Positions 53,812 to 64,000 of a stretch of 64,000 nucleotides of DNA are shown here, piece by piece. Both the position numbers and the translations under genes were made by a program. Source of the stretch: Mytilinidion resinicola. Its lineage: Eukaryota; Ascomycota; Dothideomycetes; Mytilinidiales; Mytilinidiaceae. The notes below the pieces were generated by a model. The model ran no database searches, was not told the DNA's origin, and worked only from the letters and a program-made list of their open reading frames with translations. The stretch covers positions 370,479 to 434,478 of the forward strand of contig NW_022985453.1 of assembly GCF_010093595.1 (NCBI RefSeq), read 5' to 3'. Every line of letters starts with the position of its first letter. Position 1 is the stretch's first letter.

Positions 53812-54891
53812 CTAGTTCTCCTCCAACGCATTCTTAATCATAGCTACCATACTCCCCGTATGAACCTCGAATCTCTCGTCCGTCATGGTCTCCATCCGAT
53901 CAAAATTATTCTCAGATGCAGAACCTGCCGACCGCGCCGTCCACGATTCGATGAACCAAACAAGTTTGTTGTGCCACGATAATGCCACGGCTCGCTTCTC
54001 CTTCTCTTGCTCTTGGACCACCCAGGACACTCCATTCTTGCGCCTCATTCCAATTTGCTGCTTCTCGAGTCTCTCCTTTTCCAGTTGTTCGTCTTGCTCA
54101 GCCAACAAGTATTTCAGTCAGATAGGTGTCCAGTGTTGCTCGTACCACGATTCCAGGTCCATGGTTTTCGGTTCCTGGACTGTCTTCGAAACTATCCTCA
54201 TGAAGTCGAGCCATCGGAAGATGGCGGGGAGGCCAAGATGTGTTGCGAGAGGGGCAAACACAACGGTGCTCATGTCGCTGTTGTTGAACGTGACTAGGAT
54301 GACAGGAATAATCACCTCTCTATCCTCTGGAAATCCTTCAAGGATACTGGATTTTTTCTTATTTGTGATCGCAGTTGAGCTGGGGAGCTTTACGGCTTCG
54401 ACAACATAAGCCGCTTCCTCTATCTTGGCGACTGGAACTATATCTTATATCAGTGCATGCTCAATGAATGGATCCTTATGCGTCTTACCATCCAATTCGC
54501 GATTGAGGAATATCTTGCACAAGAGACCGCGCAACAAAGTCGCCGCTGGTCCACAGCGTTCATGCTTCTGCACCGCGCGCCAAACATCCAATCCGGAGAA
54601 GGAGGCTTCCTTGAGACAAGGCTCTGCAGGTCGCTTCGTGAGTAGCGTGAGGAAGATGTGGTAAATTCTGTATCCCTGCGGCCCCGAGAGCTCCAGATGG
54701 ATGGTACTCGACTCGCATGCTTGCCAGAGACCTAGCACGGGGCCGTTGAGCCATCGGAAGGCGGATTTGATATGACAAACGCAGGGAGAGGACGTCGGCG
54801 TACGCCCGTTGGTGACGTCGTGAACTGGACATACGATGGCAGCTTCGGCATAAGGCGCGCCGGTAGAATTGGTGTTTGATAGCGCTGGCAT
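53812..54891 (-). pseudogene. Hypothetical two-exon gene with in-frame TGA
   Basis: Exon 1 (54891-54489) and exon 2 (54437-53812) join across a 51-nt phase-1 intron (GTAAGA ... ATATAG). Exon 1 holds a Cys-containing N-terminus (CPVHDVTNGRTPTSSPCVCH) and YRIYHIFLTLLTKRPAE. Exon 2 holds VVIIPVILVTFNNSD-like strands, FRWLDFMRIVSKTVQEP, and after a TGA at 54118-54120 a charged helix (LAEQDEQLEKERLEKQQIGM) to the stop at 53812. The TGA would be CGA (Arg) by one transition. 342 codons in total. Family not recognised; no membrane span or signal peptide. Confidence 0.6.
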
Positions 54892-55263
54892 GGTGATCTC
54901 TGGATACTGTTCGGCGCTGTGGTGGAATTGAAGGCCGGGCAGTATAGTGTGCGTCAGTAGATGTAGCAGTAAACAAGTCAGCTATGGCAAAGCACTGGGT
55001 AGTCAACACGAGCGTTATTCACCGACGCTACTGCAAATTGCAAGAATTGCAGCATTTTCCTGGCTTCGAGCTGATTGGCCAGAAGGTGCAGTGACCACAT
55101 CTCTTGGCATCTTTTGAATATATTCACTCCACTCACGTTTCGCTACCTCTTCTCTTCAGCCTGCATAGCCCGTCTCTCTGTACGCACTACCCAAGCCTAC
55201 TCCTGACTAGCCTTTTTGCTAATAGCCCAGCCAACAGTCACACGCGCATTCACAACCACAAGA

Positions 55264-55816
55264 ATGCGATTCACCGCCATCACCAACGTCCTCACCGCCG
55301 TCGTCGAAACCGTCACGGAGTGGCTAGATCCAGCCCCCAAAGAGGGAGAGACAGGAGGAGGAGAAAGCGCCGCGAAGATCGAGAAGAAGCCGTTCTGGGG
55401 TACGCCTCCCGCCAAATTATCAGTATAATAACTACTAACAACACATCCGGAACCGTCCGACCACATCACCTTCTTCGTCGGCCGCGCCCCGCATCGAAGC
55501 ATGGCCACACGACCGCTACGAGTGGAAGTCCTACTCCCTCCCCCGCGCCCACTTTGCCGCCCTCCGCATGTCGTCGCCCGTGCTGCCTGGTGCGGATGTT
55601 CACAACCTTCCGGGCATAGGGGCCCCCGCCTTCGAAACTTTTGTAGCTTAGATGGACCAAGCAGACCCCCGCCGCTTGCCTGTTGTTGCCGGCATGTCAA
55701 AGAAGAAGAAGGTGGTAGAGGAGGTGAAAGATTTTGCTGTGCGGCTCGGTGTGGAGGAGCTGAGGGAGGCGGTAGAGGAGGCGTTGAAGGAGGTGTGGAG
55801 AGAGAGAGGGGCCTAA
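55264..55816 (+). CDS. Small hypothetical protein, two or three exons
   Basis: Exon 1 55264-55399 (MRFTAITNVLTAVVETVTEW, then an acidic Gly-rich linker) joins exon 2 at 55500 across a 100-nt phase-1 intron (GTACGC ... CTAAC ... GAAG), giving WPHDRYEWKSYSLPRAHFAA. A TAG at 55649-55651 interrupts this frame, but the helix KVVEEVKDFAVRLGVEELRE follows in frame to a TAA at 55814-55816. Removing a 59-nt candidate intron (from GTAGCT just before the TAG to TCAAAG) would skip the stop and keep frame, so a third exon is plausible. Without it the protein ends at about 95 residues. Function unknown. Confidence 0.5.
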
Positions 55817-57148
55817 GGGTAGAGGGGAAGGGGGAGGGCTTGGGGTGTTTGTAGGATTACGCAGTGCTGCCATTAGATGAATCGGAAGTATATTCTTTGT
55901 GCTGCCTGAAACTTCAACTTCTGCGTACGCCTGAATCAATGTTATTTGCCTTGCCTACTGCGCAGTCTATGATATCCTTGGAGCCTCTCCTGTCCTATTA
56001 ACAATATCAGCGGGCATATGTCAATTCTCAAAAGCTGAACTTTAGATGGGCGAATCTTTAGCAGAAGACTGGCTCGTTTGAAGCTGCAGGAGGACCTCCA
56101 ATGCTGGTAGCGTCACAGAAATAATATGTTTTATCAACAGATATCGAAACCAGGCCATCCACCTATCGATATTGATGCACGTCTAAGAGCTCTGAAGCAT
56201 GTCTTGATATATCAAACCGAAGAGAGTCATCATGTCATCTTTAGAACGGTTGAAATCAGGCCTGCTCAACATCGACACCTTTTCCCCTATCCAACATTGT
56301 GAAGATACCTCCGATGGGATGAGTTTTGGCTAGGCGGCATGTTTACTCAGCTCATCAACAATTTGAACACTAATCGTTCCGTATTGCTCGTCGCGCTTGG
56401 GGGTTTGAGGCATCATTCGATGAATTCTTCTGAAAACAATCGAATGTCATATTGGACCCACTTCGATTCGGACAGTGTGTTTTCTAGAAGCATTCCCCGT
56501 ACTTAACGGTGTAGGGGGTGCTCTAACAAAGTAAGATTTGAGAAGTAAGATGTCATTGCTTGAGGACATCAAATCTACAATAGGACACTCCCCGCGACTG
56601 ATTGTAGATGCAATATACCGAGAGATATCTCCTTCCACTAGGAGGTACTTCAAGTCAAATTCAACACCTCCGCAGAAGCTTCAGCTCTACACCACCTGCG
56701 TCAAAGTATGGGTACGCGGATATCCGGCTGCTCGAACTCCACTGCTTCTCGCTGGTCGCCACTGCCAGGAGTGGCCCAGATAGCACGTATCCGTCCAGTC
56801 CAGAGGAAGCCTAATTCCCACCGTATCGCCTCTACATCGCGCTCAGAATTTGCAAAGCCATTTGGGGTACTTCCTCCCGCTATGCGCAGATTATGGGGTT
56901 TTCAGGGGTCATGCTTGAGGCTCCCGACGAGACCTGGACTTCGGCTGGACTTCGGCCATCAGCTCCCGTGACTTCCCGTGATGACTAACTGCTAGCGGCT
57001 TGGCACACAAACTTCTTTAAAAGCTGAACGAGCCTGGCTCTTGACCTTCTTCTTTTCATGCCACCTTGAGAATTGAGGTAGTCCTAGTATTAATCGGTAT
57101 GCTAGGGCCCTCTCCTATTCTCGAGGAAATTAGATCAAAGTGCATCGC
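55817..57148. other. Intergenic, no gene supported
   Basis: 1.3 kb of AT-richer sequence; short frames at 56.45-56.97 kb overlap one another without domain signal. Confidence 0.4.
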
Positions 57149-57904
57149 TCATACTTGTTCGTCAATCCGAGACACCTCGCTGGGGAATGTTGAGATATGC
57201 CAACATCTTTTTTCATTGATTCTCTCAGCTTGTCTGGGATTTCGAAGAAGAAAATATCGTGCTTCCTCATCATGTTGTAGTTGATGGAAGCTCAGGCTGC
57301 CGTAACGAAGTTTGTTCTTGCTTTTCGAGGACTGCCGCCACGCCAACAGGCCTCCCCCAATGGCCCTGCTGTGCCGTCTCTCTCGCGACTTAGCTGTTGA
57401 GAGTATGTTGTAGCGCTGTTCTTGCGATTCTCGACGGCGTGCTGCTGATCCGCGGCGGCGGGCTGGTGCTGCTGGCCGCGCCCGGGGAGAGGCTGCAATA
57501 TAGCGCCATCGCAGAGGGCTTGACGCATCAAAGCAGTCCGAGTCGCGATATTTGGACTCATAGCTGCTCTTCAATGCGCTTGCCTGATGCTGTGTCCCGT
57601 AGTTGCCGTGCTTGAGGCGGCTGGCGTCCTGGATGGTCGGCGGGCGCGGCCAAAACGCGTCTGCCAGTGAGCAGCGACACAACGAAAACGCACTGCTATG
57701 GATAGCAAAATACTTAAATATACGCCTCAATTGATGTCTTCGCACCGCCAGGTATCTATATAGCTCTCTGACGAGGCTTGCTTCTGGTATCGCCACCCGT
57801 GTGCATTGCCTGGCCTGCACCATCCGCCAAAGGCCGTGAGAGAGGCTACGCCTTTGCGGTCGATCTCCTCGAGCCCTAACTTGGCCTAGGGCTTCGAGTA
57901 GCAT
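57149..57904 (-). CDS. Arg-rich ORF of unknown standing
   Basis: 251-residue frame from an ATG at 57902-57904, unusually long for the surrounding sequence. Very rich in Arg and Ser/Ala (ARRRGSAARRRESQEQR), no recognised domain. GC-rich patches at 57440-57490 could keep a non-coding frame open. It could belong to a decayed mobile element. Listed because of length only. Confidence 0.25.
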   Translation of the reverse strand: MLLEALGQVRARGDRPQRRSLSHGLWRMVQARQCTRVAIPEASLVRELYRYLAVRRHQLRRIFKYFAIHSSAFSLCRCSLADAFWPRPPTIQDASRLKHGNYGTQHQASALKSSYESKYRDSDCFDASSPLRWRYIAASPRARPAAPARRRGSAARRRESQEQRYNILSTAKSRERRHSRAIGGGLLAWRQSSKSKNKLRYGSLSFHQLQHDEEARYFLLRNPRQAERINEKRCWHISTFPSEVSRIDEQV

Positions 57905-58256
57905 ACATTTAGATATAATAGAGTAGGATCACTTCAATTAAGAGCTAGTCGAATATTGCACCCTGTTTTGGCCGTCAAGCGGCTACTCGCGCACCACAAA
58001 CGGCTCTTTGAACTTGCCAGTGCTAGATCCATATATTCAAACAATAGACTTAGTAGGAGCGTTAAATGTTAACCGATCTTGACTAGCCTGTCCTGCAGGG
58101 TGAAGGTACATGGTGGAGGGTGCAGAGGGTGAAGGCCGGATCACCTCAACTCCTCTGCCACCGCATTGAGATCTTTCGCCAGCCTCAAACGCCGTCCTAC
58201 CTCACAGCGATCATCACGCGAAAAGCCACTCCTCTCACCCCTCTCCGCCCACAGTC

Positions 58257-59100
58257 ATGCCCGTCCCCGACCACATCCTCAATGCCATCGACTCCTTCTT
58301 CGACGACCTGTGGCGCGAAATGCTGCCAAACCTCCAGTCCGACGACCCGCCGTTCGCTATCGAGATCATCAAGGGCTTCAAAGTCTCCAAGATCCTCCGA
58401 TACGGCTACACGCGGCTTGCTGAAGGAGACGAAAACTTATGGGCCTACAAGAACTGGGACGAGTGCGACCAGGCGGCGCACTTGCTGTGCCCGATAGTTG
58501 TGAAGGTTCTCGGAGGTATATTGCACCTTTAGCCAACATTCTGCGCTAGAAAAACTAGTACTAATCGCTGCGCGCGCAGAGGAAGGAGACAAAGTGGAGA
58601 TCGCCCACCTCTGGGTCGAACCAGAGCGTCTCGTCAAGGACCGGACCGACGACCGCAAGCAGCGCATGCGTGGACACACCGTGATTGTCTACACACTGAA
58701 AGACGGCCGACAGCGTGTCATTGACCCAACGAGGTCCCAATTTGGTTTCCAAAACGTCGAAAAGTCGTACCGCGAGTACTGGGAAGCTCACGCCCCCGTC
58801 ATACCCCCACAACCGCCGCAATTGATGACATTTGGAGGACACATATTGATGATGCGTCGTCTAGCTGCAAGATATCGTTCTTTGCAACAGATTGTGTTCT
58901 TTTACCACCTTTTCGCCGCCAATGCTACCCTTACGTACAACAAGTGGGCGAAAGGGAGGATTCAGGGGGGAACGAGGGCCCTAGATGTGCTGGGAGGGGG
59001 GGGGACTGTGGCGAAAGGAGAGTTGTTGAAGGCAATGCGGGGGTCTACGCTGCGTGTGAAAGAGATGATAGATGCGTGGGAAGCGACGAAGAAGAAGTAA
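58257..59100 (+). CDS. CDHD-family putative cysteine hydrolase, copy B
   Basis: Exons 58257-58515 and 58580-59100 across a 64-nt phase-1 intron (GTATAT ... CTAAT ... GCGCAG); 259 residues. It starts MPVPDHILNAIDSFFDDLWR. Signature: Cys70-Asp71 opening a helix (DECDQAAHLLCPIVVKVLG), His119 (RMRGHTVIVYTLKDG), Asp135 and Gln140 (QRVIDPTRSQFGF). The intron falls directly after the Cys helix, as in C and D. The C-terminal part is helical (GTRALDVLGGGGTVAKGELL, VKEMIDAWEATKKK). Cys-His spacing 49 and His-Asp spacing 16. No signal peptide, so probably intracellular. A cysteine-dependent hydrolase or transferase activity is inferred from the order and context of these residues, not from a known homolog. 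Confidence 0.7.
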
Positions 59101-59138
59101 AAATCGGTAGAGTAGAATCAAGCTTGGCCTGAGTACTC

Positions 59139-59620
59139 ATTTGGAAGTACTGTAAACGATTTGAAGGACTCCTACGCATTACAAGTGAGATCTACGTGAT
59201 GTCAAAGGCGGCACGCCATGAACCGGATCGAAGGTCTAACAATATGATTAACAGCTTCAGAACTCAACGTATGGAAGGCAGCTTGATTTCCACTGCGTAG
59301 GCCTTTACAACTCGTTTCGATATCAAAAAGCTACCCGGGACACCCCAAGCGGTGTTAAGGAGTAGGGAAAAGGAATCCAGAATCAGTTTGGAAGTACTGC
59401 AAACAATCTGAAGAACCCCTGCACGTTACAAAATAAAATGTGTGTGATGTCAAAAGTCCCACCTCACGAATCAGATCGAGTGTTCTATATCCAGATTAAC
59501 AGCTTCAGAACTCAAACTGTTGTAGAAGGCTCAATTCATATAGCGTAAACCTGTACATTTCGTCTCGATATTGAAAAACCAATTGGGACACCCCAAACAA
59601 CGGCAAGGTGTCGGAAGAAA
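59139..59620. repeat. Direct repeat, about 247-bp unit, 2 copies
   Basis: TTGGAAGTACTG at 59141 and 59388 begin two related units. Both contain GTGATGTCAAA, GATTAACAGCTTCAGAACTC and GGGACACCCCAA in the same order. By eye about 75% identical. Located between copies B and C. Confidence 0.7.
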
Positions 59621-59675
59621 GAATAGCTTTTCTAGTGATCTGAAGTCTCCCGCTCTTCCGCTCGTTCAACGCACT

Positions 59676-60515
59676 CTATCCAGCCGAAGGTCCGCCAGGC
59701 CTGTGTAGAACGCCCCTCATCATGTGCTCTCCCCAACGGGCACAGAAATCTCTCACCTCCTCCCGGACCATTTCTAACATGTCCGATATGTCCTTACTCT
59801 CCTCTTTGGGCAGCTCGATCGCCTCGTCGAAGACCTTCCGACGCATCAGATCAACAGCTTCGACCATAACCTTGCGAAGCTGCGCCGCATAGCTGTACTC
59901 TTGGTGCTCTTGGTCATCCGCAGGTACTTCCCACGACTCCGTACCCTCCTCGCAGCGCTCCTGATAGTATTCCTCCGCCTCCACCACTTCGAATGGCCAG
60001 CCATGCTGATAGCCCGTAAAATCTGGTATAAGGACCGTCCCGTCGACGAGCTGGACGCGGAGGTGGCTGTGGTCGTAGAGCTCCTCTTCCTCGTCGTCCT
60101 CCATGCCAATCCACACTTTGCGCGATTGTTTGGGGCGGATGCGCCACCAAGAGATAGACTCTATGTCTTCTACACGCATTGTTAGCACTCGTTCCGTCTT
60201 TTAACGCGCCTTGGAGCGCTTACCGCCCAGCAGGTGCTTCAAGAGCTCAAGGAATATATATGACACCTCGTCGCAAGTGCTGTATGATATGAACGCAAGT
60301 TGGTCTTCTCGCGACAGTTCCTCAGGTAGTGGGCACCCATATTGACCCTCAGCTACTGCCCAGACAGCTCGCAGCTCCTCCGGCGTTGTGGTTTCGACCT
60401 GGACTATGCGCTGTCCGAAGGACGCCCGCGCAACGACCTCCCAAATCTGGTGAGCGATGTGCAGCTTTGGCGTGACTCGATCGCGTACAAGGGTGGCTTT
60501 GGACTGGTTCGCCAT
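59676..60515 (-). CDS. CDHD-family putative cysteine hydrolase, copy C
   Basis: Exons 60515-60224 and 60169-59676 across a 54-nt phase-1 intron (GTAAGC ... GTGTAG); 261 residues. Signature: Cys81-Asp82 (YSTCDEVSYIFLELLKHLLG), His133 (DHSHLRVQLVDG), Asp147 and Gln152 (LIPDFTGYQHGW). After the junction DIESISWWRIRPKQ lines up with VEIAHLWVEPERL of copy B and AVVTLRVIPNLW of copy D. An acidic insert (EDDEEEELYD) precedes the His strand. The C-terminal half is helical and acidic, ending HRPGGPSAG. In this copy the residue after Asp is Phe rather than Pro, and Gln is followed by His. Intact. Confidence 0.7.
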
Positions 60516-60854
60516 AGTTCAAAGCTATGGGTAGTCGGGTGCGGATTGGGGTGTCAAGTGGAAGGGAGAGAAAATGAAGCTGGTCGCGATTGTTGTGATA
60601 GCGGGGTAGAAGATAAGAGGTGAATGTAGCTTCAGCGATTAGCACAGATCCGATTAGGATATAGTGTCGAGGAGTGCTGTGGCTCGGGTTGAGTACTCTT
60701 GTTACGGCACCTCTGGCAACGTTATTGTGCTATAGAAACAATACGATACTCTTTCCGATTTGAAGCCTCGCTGTTAGTACATACGACCATAAATCCTTCC
60801 AAGGAATTCGAGTCTCCCAAATAATCGTATTGTGCTGGAAAACCTGTACAATGC

Positions 60855-61140
60855 CACGTGGTTCAATATGCAGCCTTCAAACTATTACATCGTCCCGAAG
60901 GATTGTCACAGGGTTAGAGCATCTCGTACGACGACATCATGCTAGAAAAGTAGTAGATTACTGCTCAGTTCAATATGAATCCTCAGGCTACTACATCGTC
61001 CCGGAGGATTCTCATAGGGTTAGGGCATCTTAAACGACGGCATCATGCTAGAAAAGTAGTAAGATATTGTTCAGTTCAATATGAAGTCTGCGGGACATTT
61101 CATTATTCTACAGAATTTTCATGGTGATGAAGGCCCTCAA
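60855..61140. repeat. Tandem repeat, about 107-bp unit, about 3 copies
   Basis: GTTCAATATG recurs at 60861, 60968 and 61074 (spacing 107 and 106), with CTACATCGTCCCG(A/G)AGGATT and CATCATGCTAGAAAAGTAGT between. Located between copies C and D. Confidence 0.7.
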
Positions 61141-61367
61141 ACAACGGTTTGATGCTAACAGAGTAAGTAATAAGATACCGACGATCAGGAGAACTCACCA
61201 AAGACTGGGCCCGTCTTAGTTTCACCTCCGCAGAGGCTAATTATCCCCAACACTGCGTAAAAGTGCGGGCCCGGCGCTGAGGTTCCCCCATCTTGCCAGA
61301 GCCACCTAGCCTCCTTATAGTGCAATAAGGAGGCCTCCTCTGCTTTTTCCCATCTCTGACTGCGCCC

Positions 61368-62227
61368 TCATCCGAAGTTGCACTCCGGGTACTTCTTCTT
61401 CCACTCTTCCTTGCACTCCACGGCGGCAGTCTTCGCGCAGAGACGTAGCGCTTCGATCAGCTCTTTTCTCTTATGTGCCTTGGATAGTACTTGTTTCATT
61501 GATAGCCCCTCTTTCTCTAGCCATGCCTTGTACGTAGCAAATAGTCTTTCTCGCAGAAGAGTGACGATGGCATTAAGATAGTCTCGGCCAACATTCTTAG
61601 GCATATTTTGCCACTTTTCGTCTAGGCTCATTTGCTGGAAGAGGTACGGATGGTCGGGGTCTTGCGTGTACGCTTGGAGATAGTCGGCCAAAGGTCCCCA
61701 AGGCTTGGTATGGAGAAATTGGGAGCCGGTTAAGTCTAGTACCATTTGTCCCACTCTAACGATTGTGTGGCTTCTCGTTATATCGCCCAGACGCGGGCTT
61801 ACTAACTCTCCGTGCCTCAGTAGCCAGAGGTTGGGAATGACACGAAGGGTAACCACTGCGATAGTCTCGTCTACATTTACACTTTAGTATAACTATAAAC
61901 ACAATGACCTAAAGGTTTAATATACACACGTCCGAAGAGATCATTGAGGATCAGAGCCAAAACCACGGGGGCATCGTCGCACATAGTAAAGCACAGCAAC
62001 GCTTTCGCTATCTGCGGGTCGAGATTTTGCGGTACTGTCCACTGGCCGGCCTGCTGACAACGATATCTGACAATTCGGCAATCGCCGACTGCGCGCTCGC
62101 AGTATATGGCGCTCCAGAAGAAGGGGAAGAATTCAGGGCGGATCGTGAGAAAAAGCTCGAGGAGGAAGTAGGCCGCGAACTGCATGAACTCGGCGTCGGC
62201 GGAAGGAGGGGAAGCGAGGGAAGGCAT
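61368..62227 (-). CDS. CDHD-family putative cysteine hydrolase, copy D
   Basis: Exons 62227-61930 and 61870-61368 across a 59-nt phase-1 intron (GTGTGT ... ATGTAG); 266 residues. Of three overlapping GT donors, only the one after GGAC keeps frame. Signature: Cys83-Asp84 (FTMCDDAPVVLALILNDLFG), His134 (SHTIVRVG), Asp145 and Gln150 (MVLDLTGSQFLH). The N-terminus is hydrophobic (FMQFAAYFLLELFLTI) but lies within the expected helical region of the family rather than being a clean signal peptide. C-terminal helices include LDEKWQNMPKNVGRDYLNAI and end KKKYPECNFG. His-Asp spacing is shortened to 11 because the strand turn is reduced. Intact. Confidence 0.7.
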
Positions 62228-63570
62228 CGTGATTATGAGAGATGATTGTGAGAAGTTATAGCGCTATGCTGAAGCTGAATCGAGAGTTGTAACGGTAATG
62301 TCTGTGGCTGCTGCTGAGGTTGAGCTAACTGTTTGCCACAACAAATGAGTGAAGCTGGCGCACAGGCCTCCTTCATCCGACTGCGAGTCCAACACCACCA
62401 CAAAACCTCGAACCGTAGCCCTCAACCACCTCAGAGCACCGCAAATCAGTATCATCACTTCCGGTATCGTCAGAATGCCGTGCCTCCGCCGCCTCCTCGA
62501 CCTCATCGGCATCACACATCTGCGCGCGAAGATATCTGAACGTACAGCAAAGCAACCCCCCTGAAAGGAGAGTGCTCGAACCGTAGGGTTGCTTGAAAGA
62601 GTCTCGAGACCAGCCCGCTGCAGGCCCTATTACCTCACAAAATGCTAGCTGCAGACAATATTTCCCACTCAATGCTTCGCCGCAACCGCCATTCCCCACC
62701 CCATAAGACGCGCCGAGAAGGATACGATCTCGCGTGGCCCTGGAACTCGCAGCTACATTGTCCGAAGCGCTGCTAGAGGAGACATGGACGGAAAGGATGA
62801 AATGGCACCATTGCGATTGAAGCATGGGGAGAAGCAGGGGTAGACGCCTAGTGGAAGAGTTCCGGAGAGTAGTCAAGGAAATTCTACATGCGGCAATTCT
62901 GCTCACCGTATTTTGCGCTTTTCCTACGTCTTGAGAGCTTTGGAGCTCACCAGGTACTCTCAATTTGGCGCAACCCCTTATGCCATTTCCCCAACGATCT
63001 GTATCTAATCCTGGAAATCCAGGTACTTATTTTGGAGTCATAGTGGAAGAGAGTGAGATGTAGAACAGGCTTTCGGATGCTTTTCCAGCACGCTAATGGT
63101 GCATGAGGTGTTGTAACAGGGCAAGTAGGTCCGATGCAAGATGCAGCAGACTACATGGTGTATATTAGACTGCGCGAAATTCAGACAGTTTTCTAGCCAG
63201 GTCATGTTGTCACAGATGCTTTAGATGCTTAAGAATGATTGAAAAGGATATGCTAGAAGACCCCTGGCGGATGAGGCATCTCTCCACGAGTATTCGCTGT
63301 AGAGCCGATATTGTAGCTGACGAACGCGAATGACTCCAAATCGATACTTGCGCATGGGCCCTCTGGGCGTGCGAATCATCTCTCATGGTGCCTCAGGCAG
63401 CGTCTGAGTATGTGCTAGTCTATCAAAGTGTGTACAAATTTCTACTACATAACTACAAAGTCATCGTAGGAAGTCTCTGATGCTCGACAGTCTAGTGCAT
63501 TCGAAAGGATTCTGTCCAGCATGACTCCATGGTCCGTACCAGTTCTCAAACCAGCATCACAATGCTCCCG
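62228..63570. other. Intergenic, no gene supported
   Basis: 1.3 kb between copies D and E. A minus-strand frame at 62373-62963 is long but lacks an ATG at its start and any family signature; not called. Confidence 0.4.
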
Positions 63571-64000
63571 CTATGTACTCTCCCCGACAAGATCGTCGCT
63601 CTTCTTCTTAGGAAAGCGGCACACCTTTTTTCCCTTCTCCTTAAGCACATCATCTACCACCTTCGTTACAGCTTCTCTAAAGCTTTCCCTACTTTCTCTT
63701 GCTCTGCTGAGTACCTCCACAGCATTCAACTCATCACCGAGGCGGAGACGCCAGGCATCGTATGCCTCGCCCAAGCGCTCACCAAGGCATTGGCTGAATC
63801 TGAGATCGTATTCGCCTTCAACAGCAAGACCGTCGGCGAGCATTGCGATCGATTCCCATTCCTTCTGGTGCTCTTCCCACGTAAAGGTGCGAGGATTGGT
63901 GTTTTCGTGGTGTACACCGTAACTCTTCAGGAATTCGCGCAGCCACAACCCGCACTCTTGGAATCCGAACTGCGCCTTGGTTGGGTCGATAACCAGCTGT
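63571..64000 (-). CDS. CDHD-family putative cysteine hydrolase, copy E (partial)
   Basis: Runs off the end of the window; the visible part is the C-terminal 143 residues. It begins at the edge with QLVIDPTKAQFGFQECG, the Asp/Gln strand of the family, nearly identical to copy B (RVIDPTRSQFGF). The helical tail follows (FTWEEHQKEWESIAMLADGL, ESFREAVTKVVDDVLKEKGK) to the stop at 63571. The Cys and His parts, and the expected intron, would lie beyond 64000. Closest to copy B by the motif. Confidence 0.65.
   Translation of the reverse strand, partial: QLVIDPTKAQFGFQECGLWLREFLKSYGVHHENTNPRTFTWEEHQKEWESIAMLADGLAVEGEYDLRFSQCLGERLGEAYDAWRLRLGDELNAVEVLSRARESRESFREAVTKVVDDVLKEKGKKVCRFPKKKSDDLVGEST

Noticed and set aside
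62373..62963. 196-codon minus-strand frame between CDHD copies D and E
   Set aside because: No ATG near its start, no CD/H/D signature, and part of the opposite strand is equally open.

Overview
The window reads as nuclear DNA of a filamentous ascomycete (Pezizomycotina). The reasons are spliced genes with 50-70 nt GT..AG introns, a HET-domain gene, two fungal MFS efflux-type transporters, an F-box family expansion, a eukaryotic eS17 ribosomal protein gene and a copia gag relic. The class below Pezizomycotina cannot be fixed from sequence alone. No tRNA or rRNA gene and no CRISPR array was found.

Layout. 0-19 kb: an F-box/membrane gene, an 806-residue orphan, a signal-peptide/single-TM surface protein, two damaged hypothetical genes, a protein kinase-ankyrin gene, two small hypotheticals and a frameshifted HET gene. 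19.4-24.1 kb: a cluster of six small, very divergent paralogs (several decayed). They share a short promoter module of a TATA box about 35-40 nt before the start codon in most copies and a CACGTG palindrome about 30 nt further up. 25-31 kb: an intact DHA1-type MFS gene and a low-complexity 754-residue protein. 32.6-33.1 kb: a copia gag relic. 34.6-37.4 kb: a core block of Ca2+/H+ antiporter and eS17. 39-42.4 kb: a DHA2/TRI12-like MFS gene with one in-frame TAG, followed by a short-chain dehydrogenase with one frameshift. 42.6-64 kb: an accessory region of F-box genes (one intact, three damaged) and five copies of an apparently undescribed family. That family has an ordered Cys-Asp / His / Asp-x4-Gln signature resembling papain-like or transglutaminase-like cysteine hydrolases. 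The two families are separated by several minisatellite-like arrays.

Reading across genes: at least nine loci are repaired by adding exactly one base, most of them inside homopolymers. That bias suggests under-called homopolymers in the assembly at least as much as real gene decay, so pseudogene calls based on a frameshift alone are provisional. Four genes carry substitution-type stops that this does not explain.
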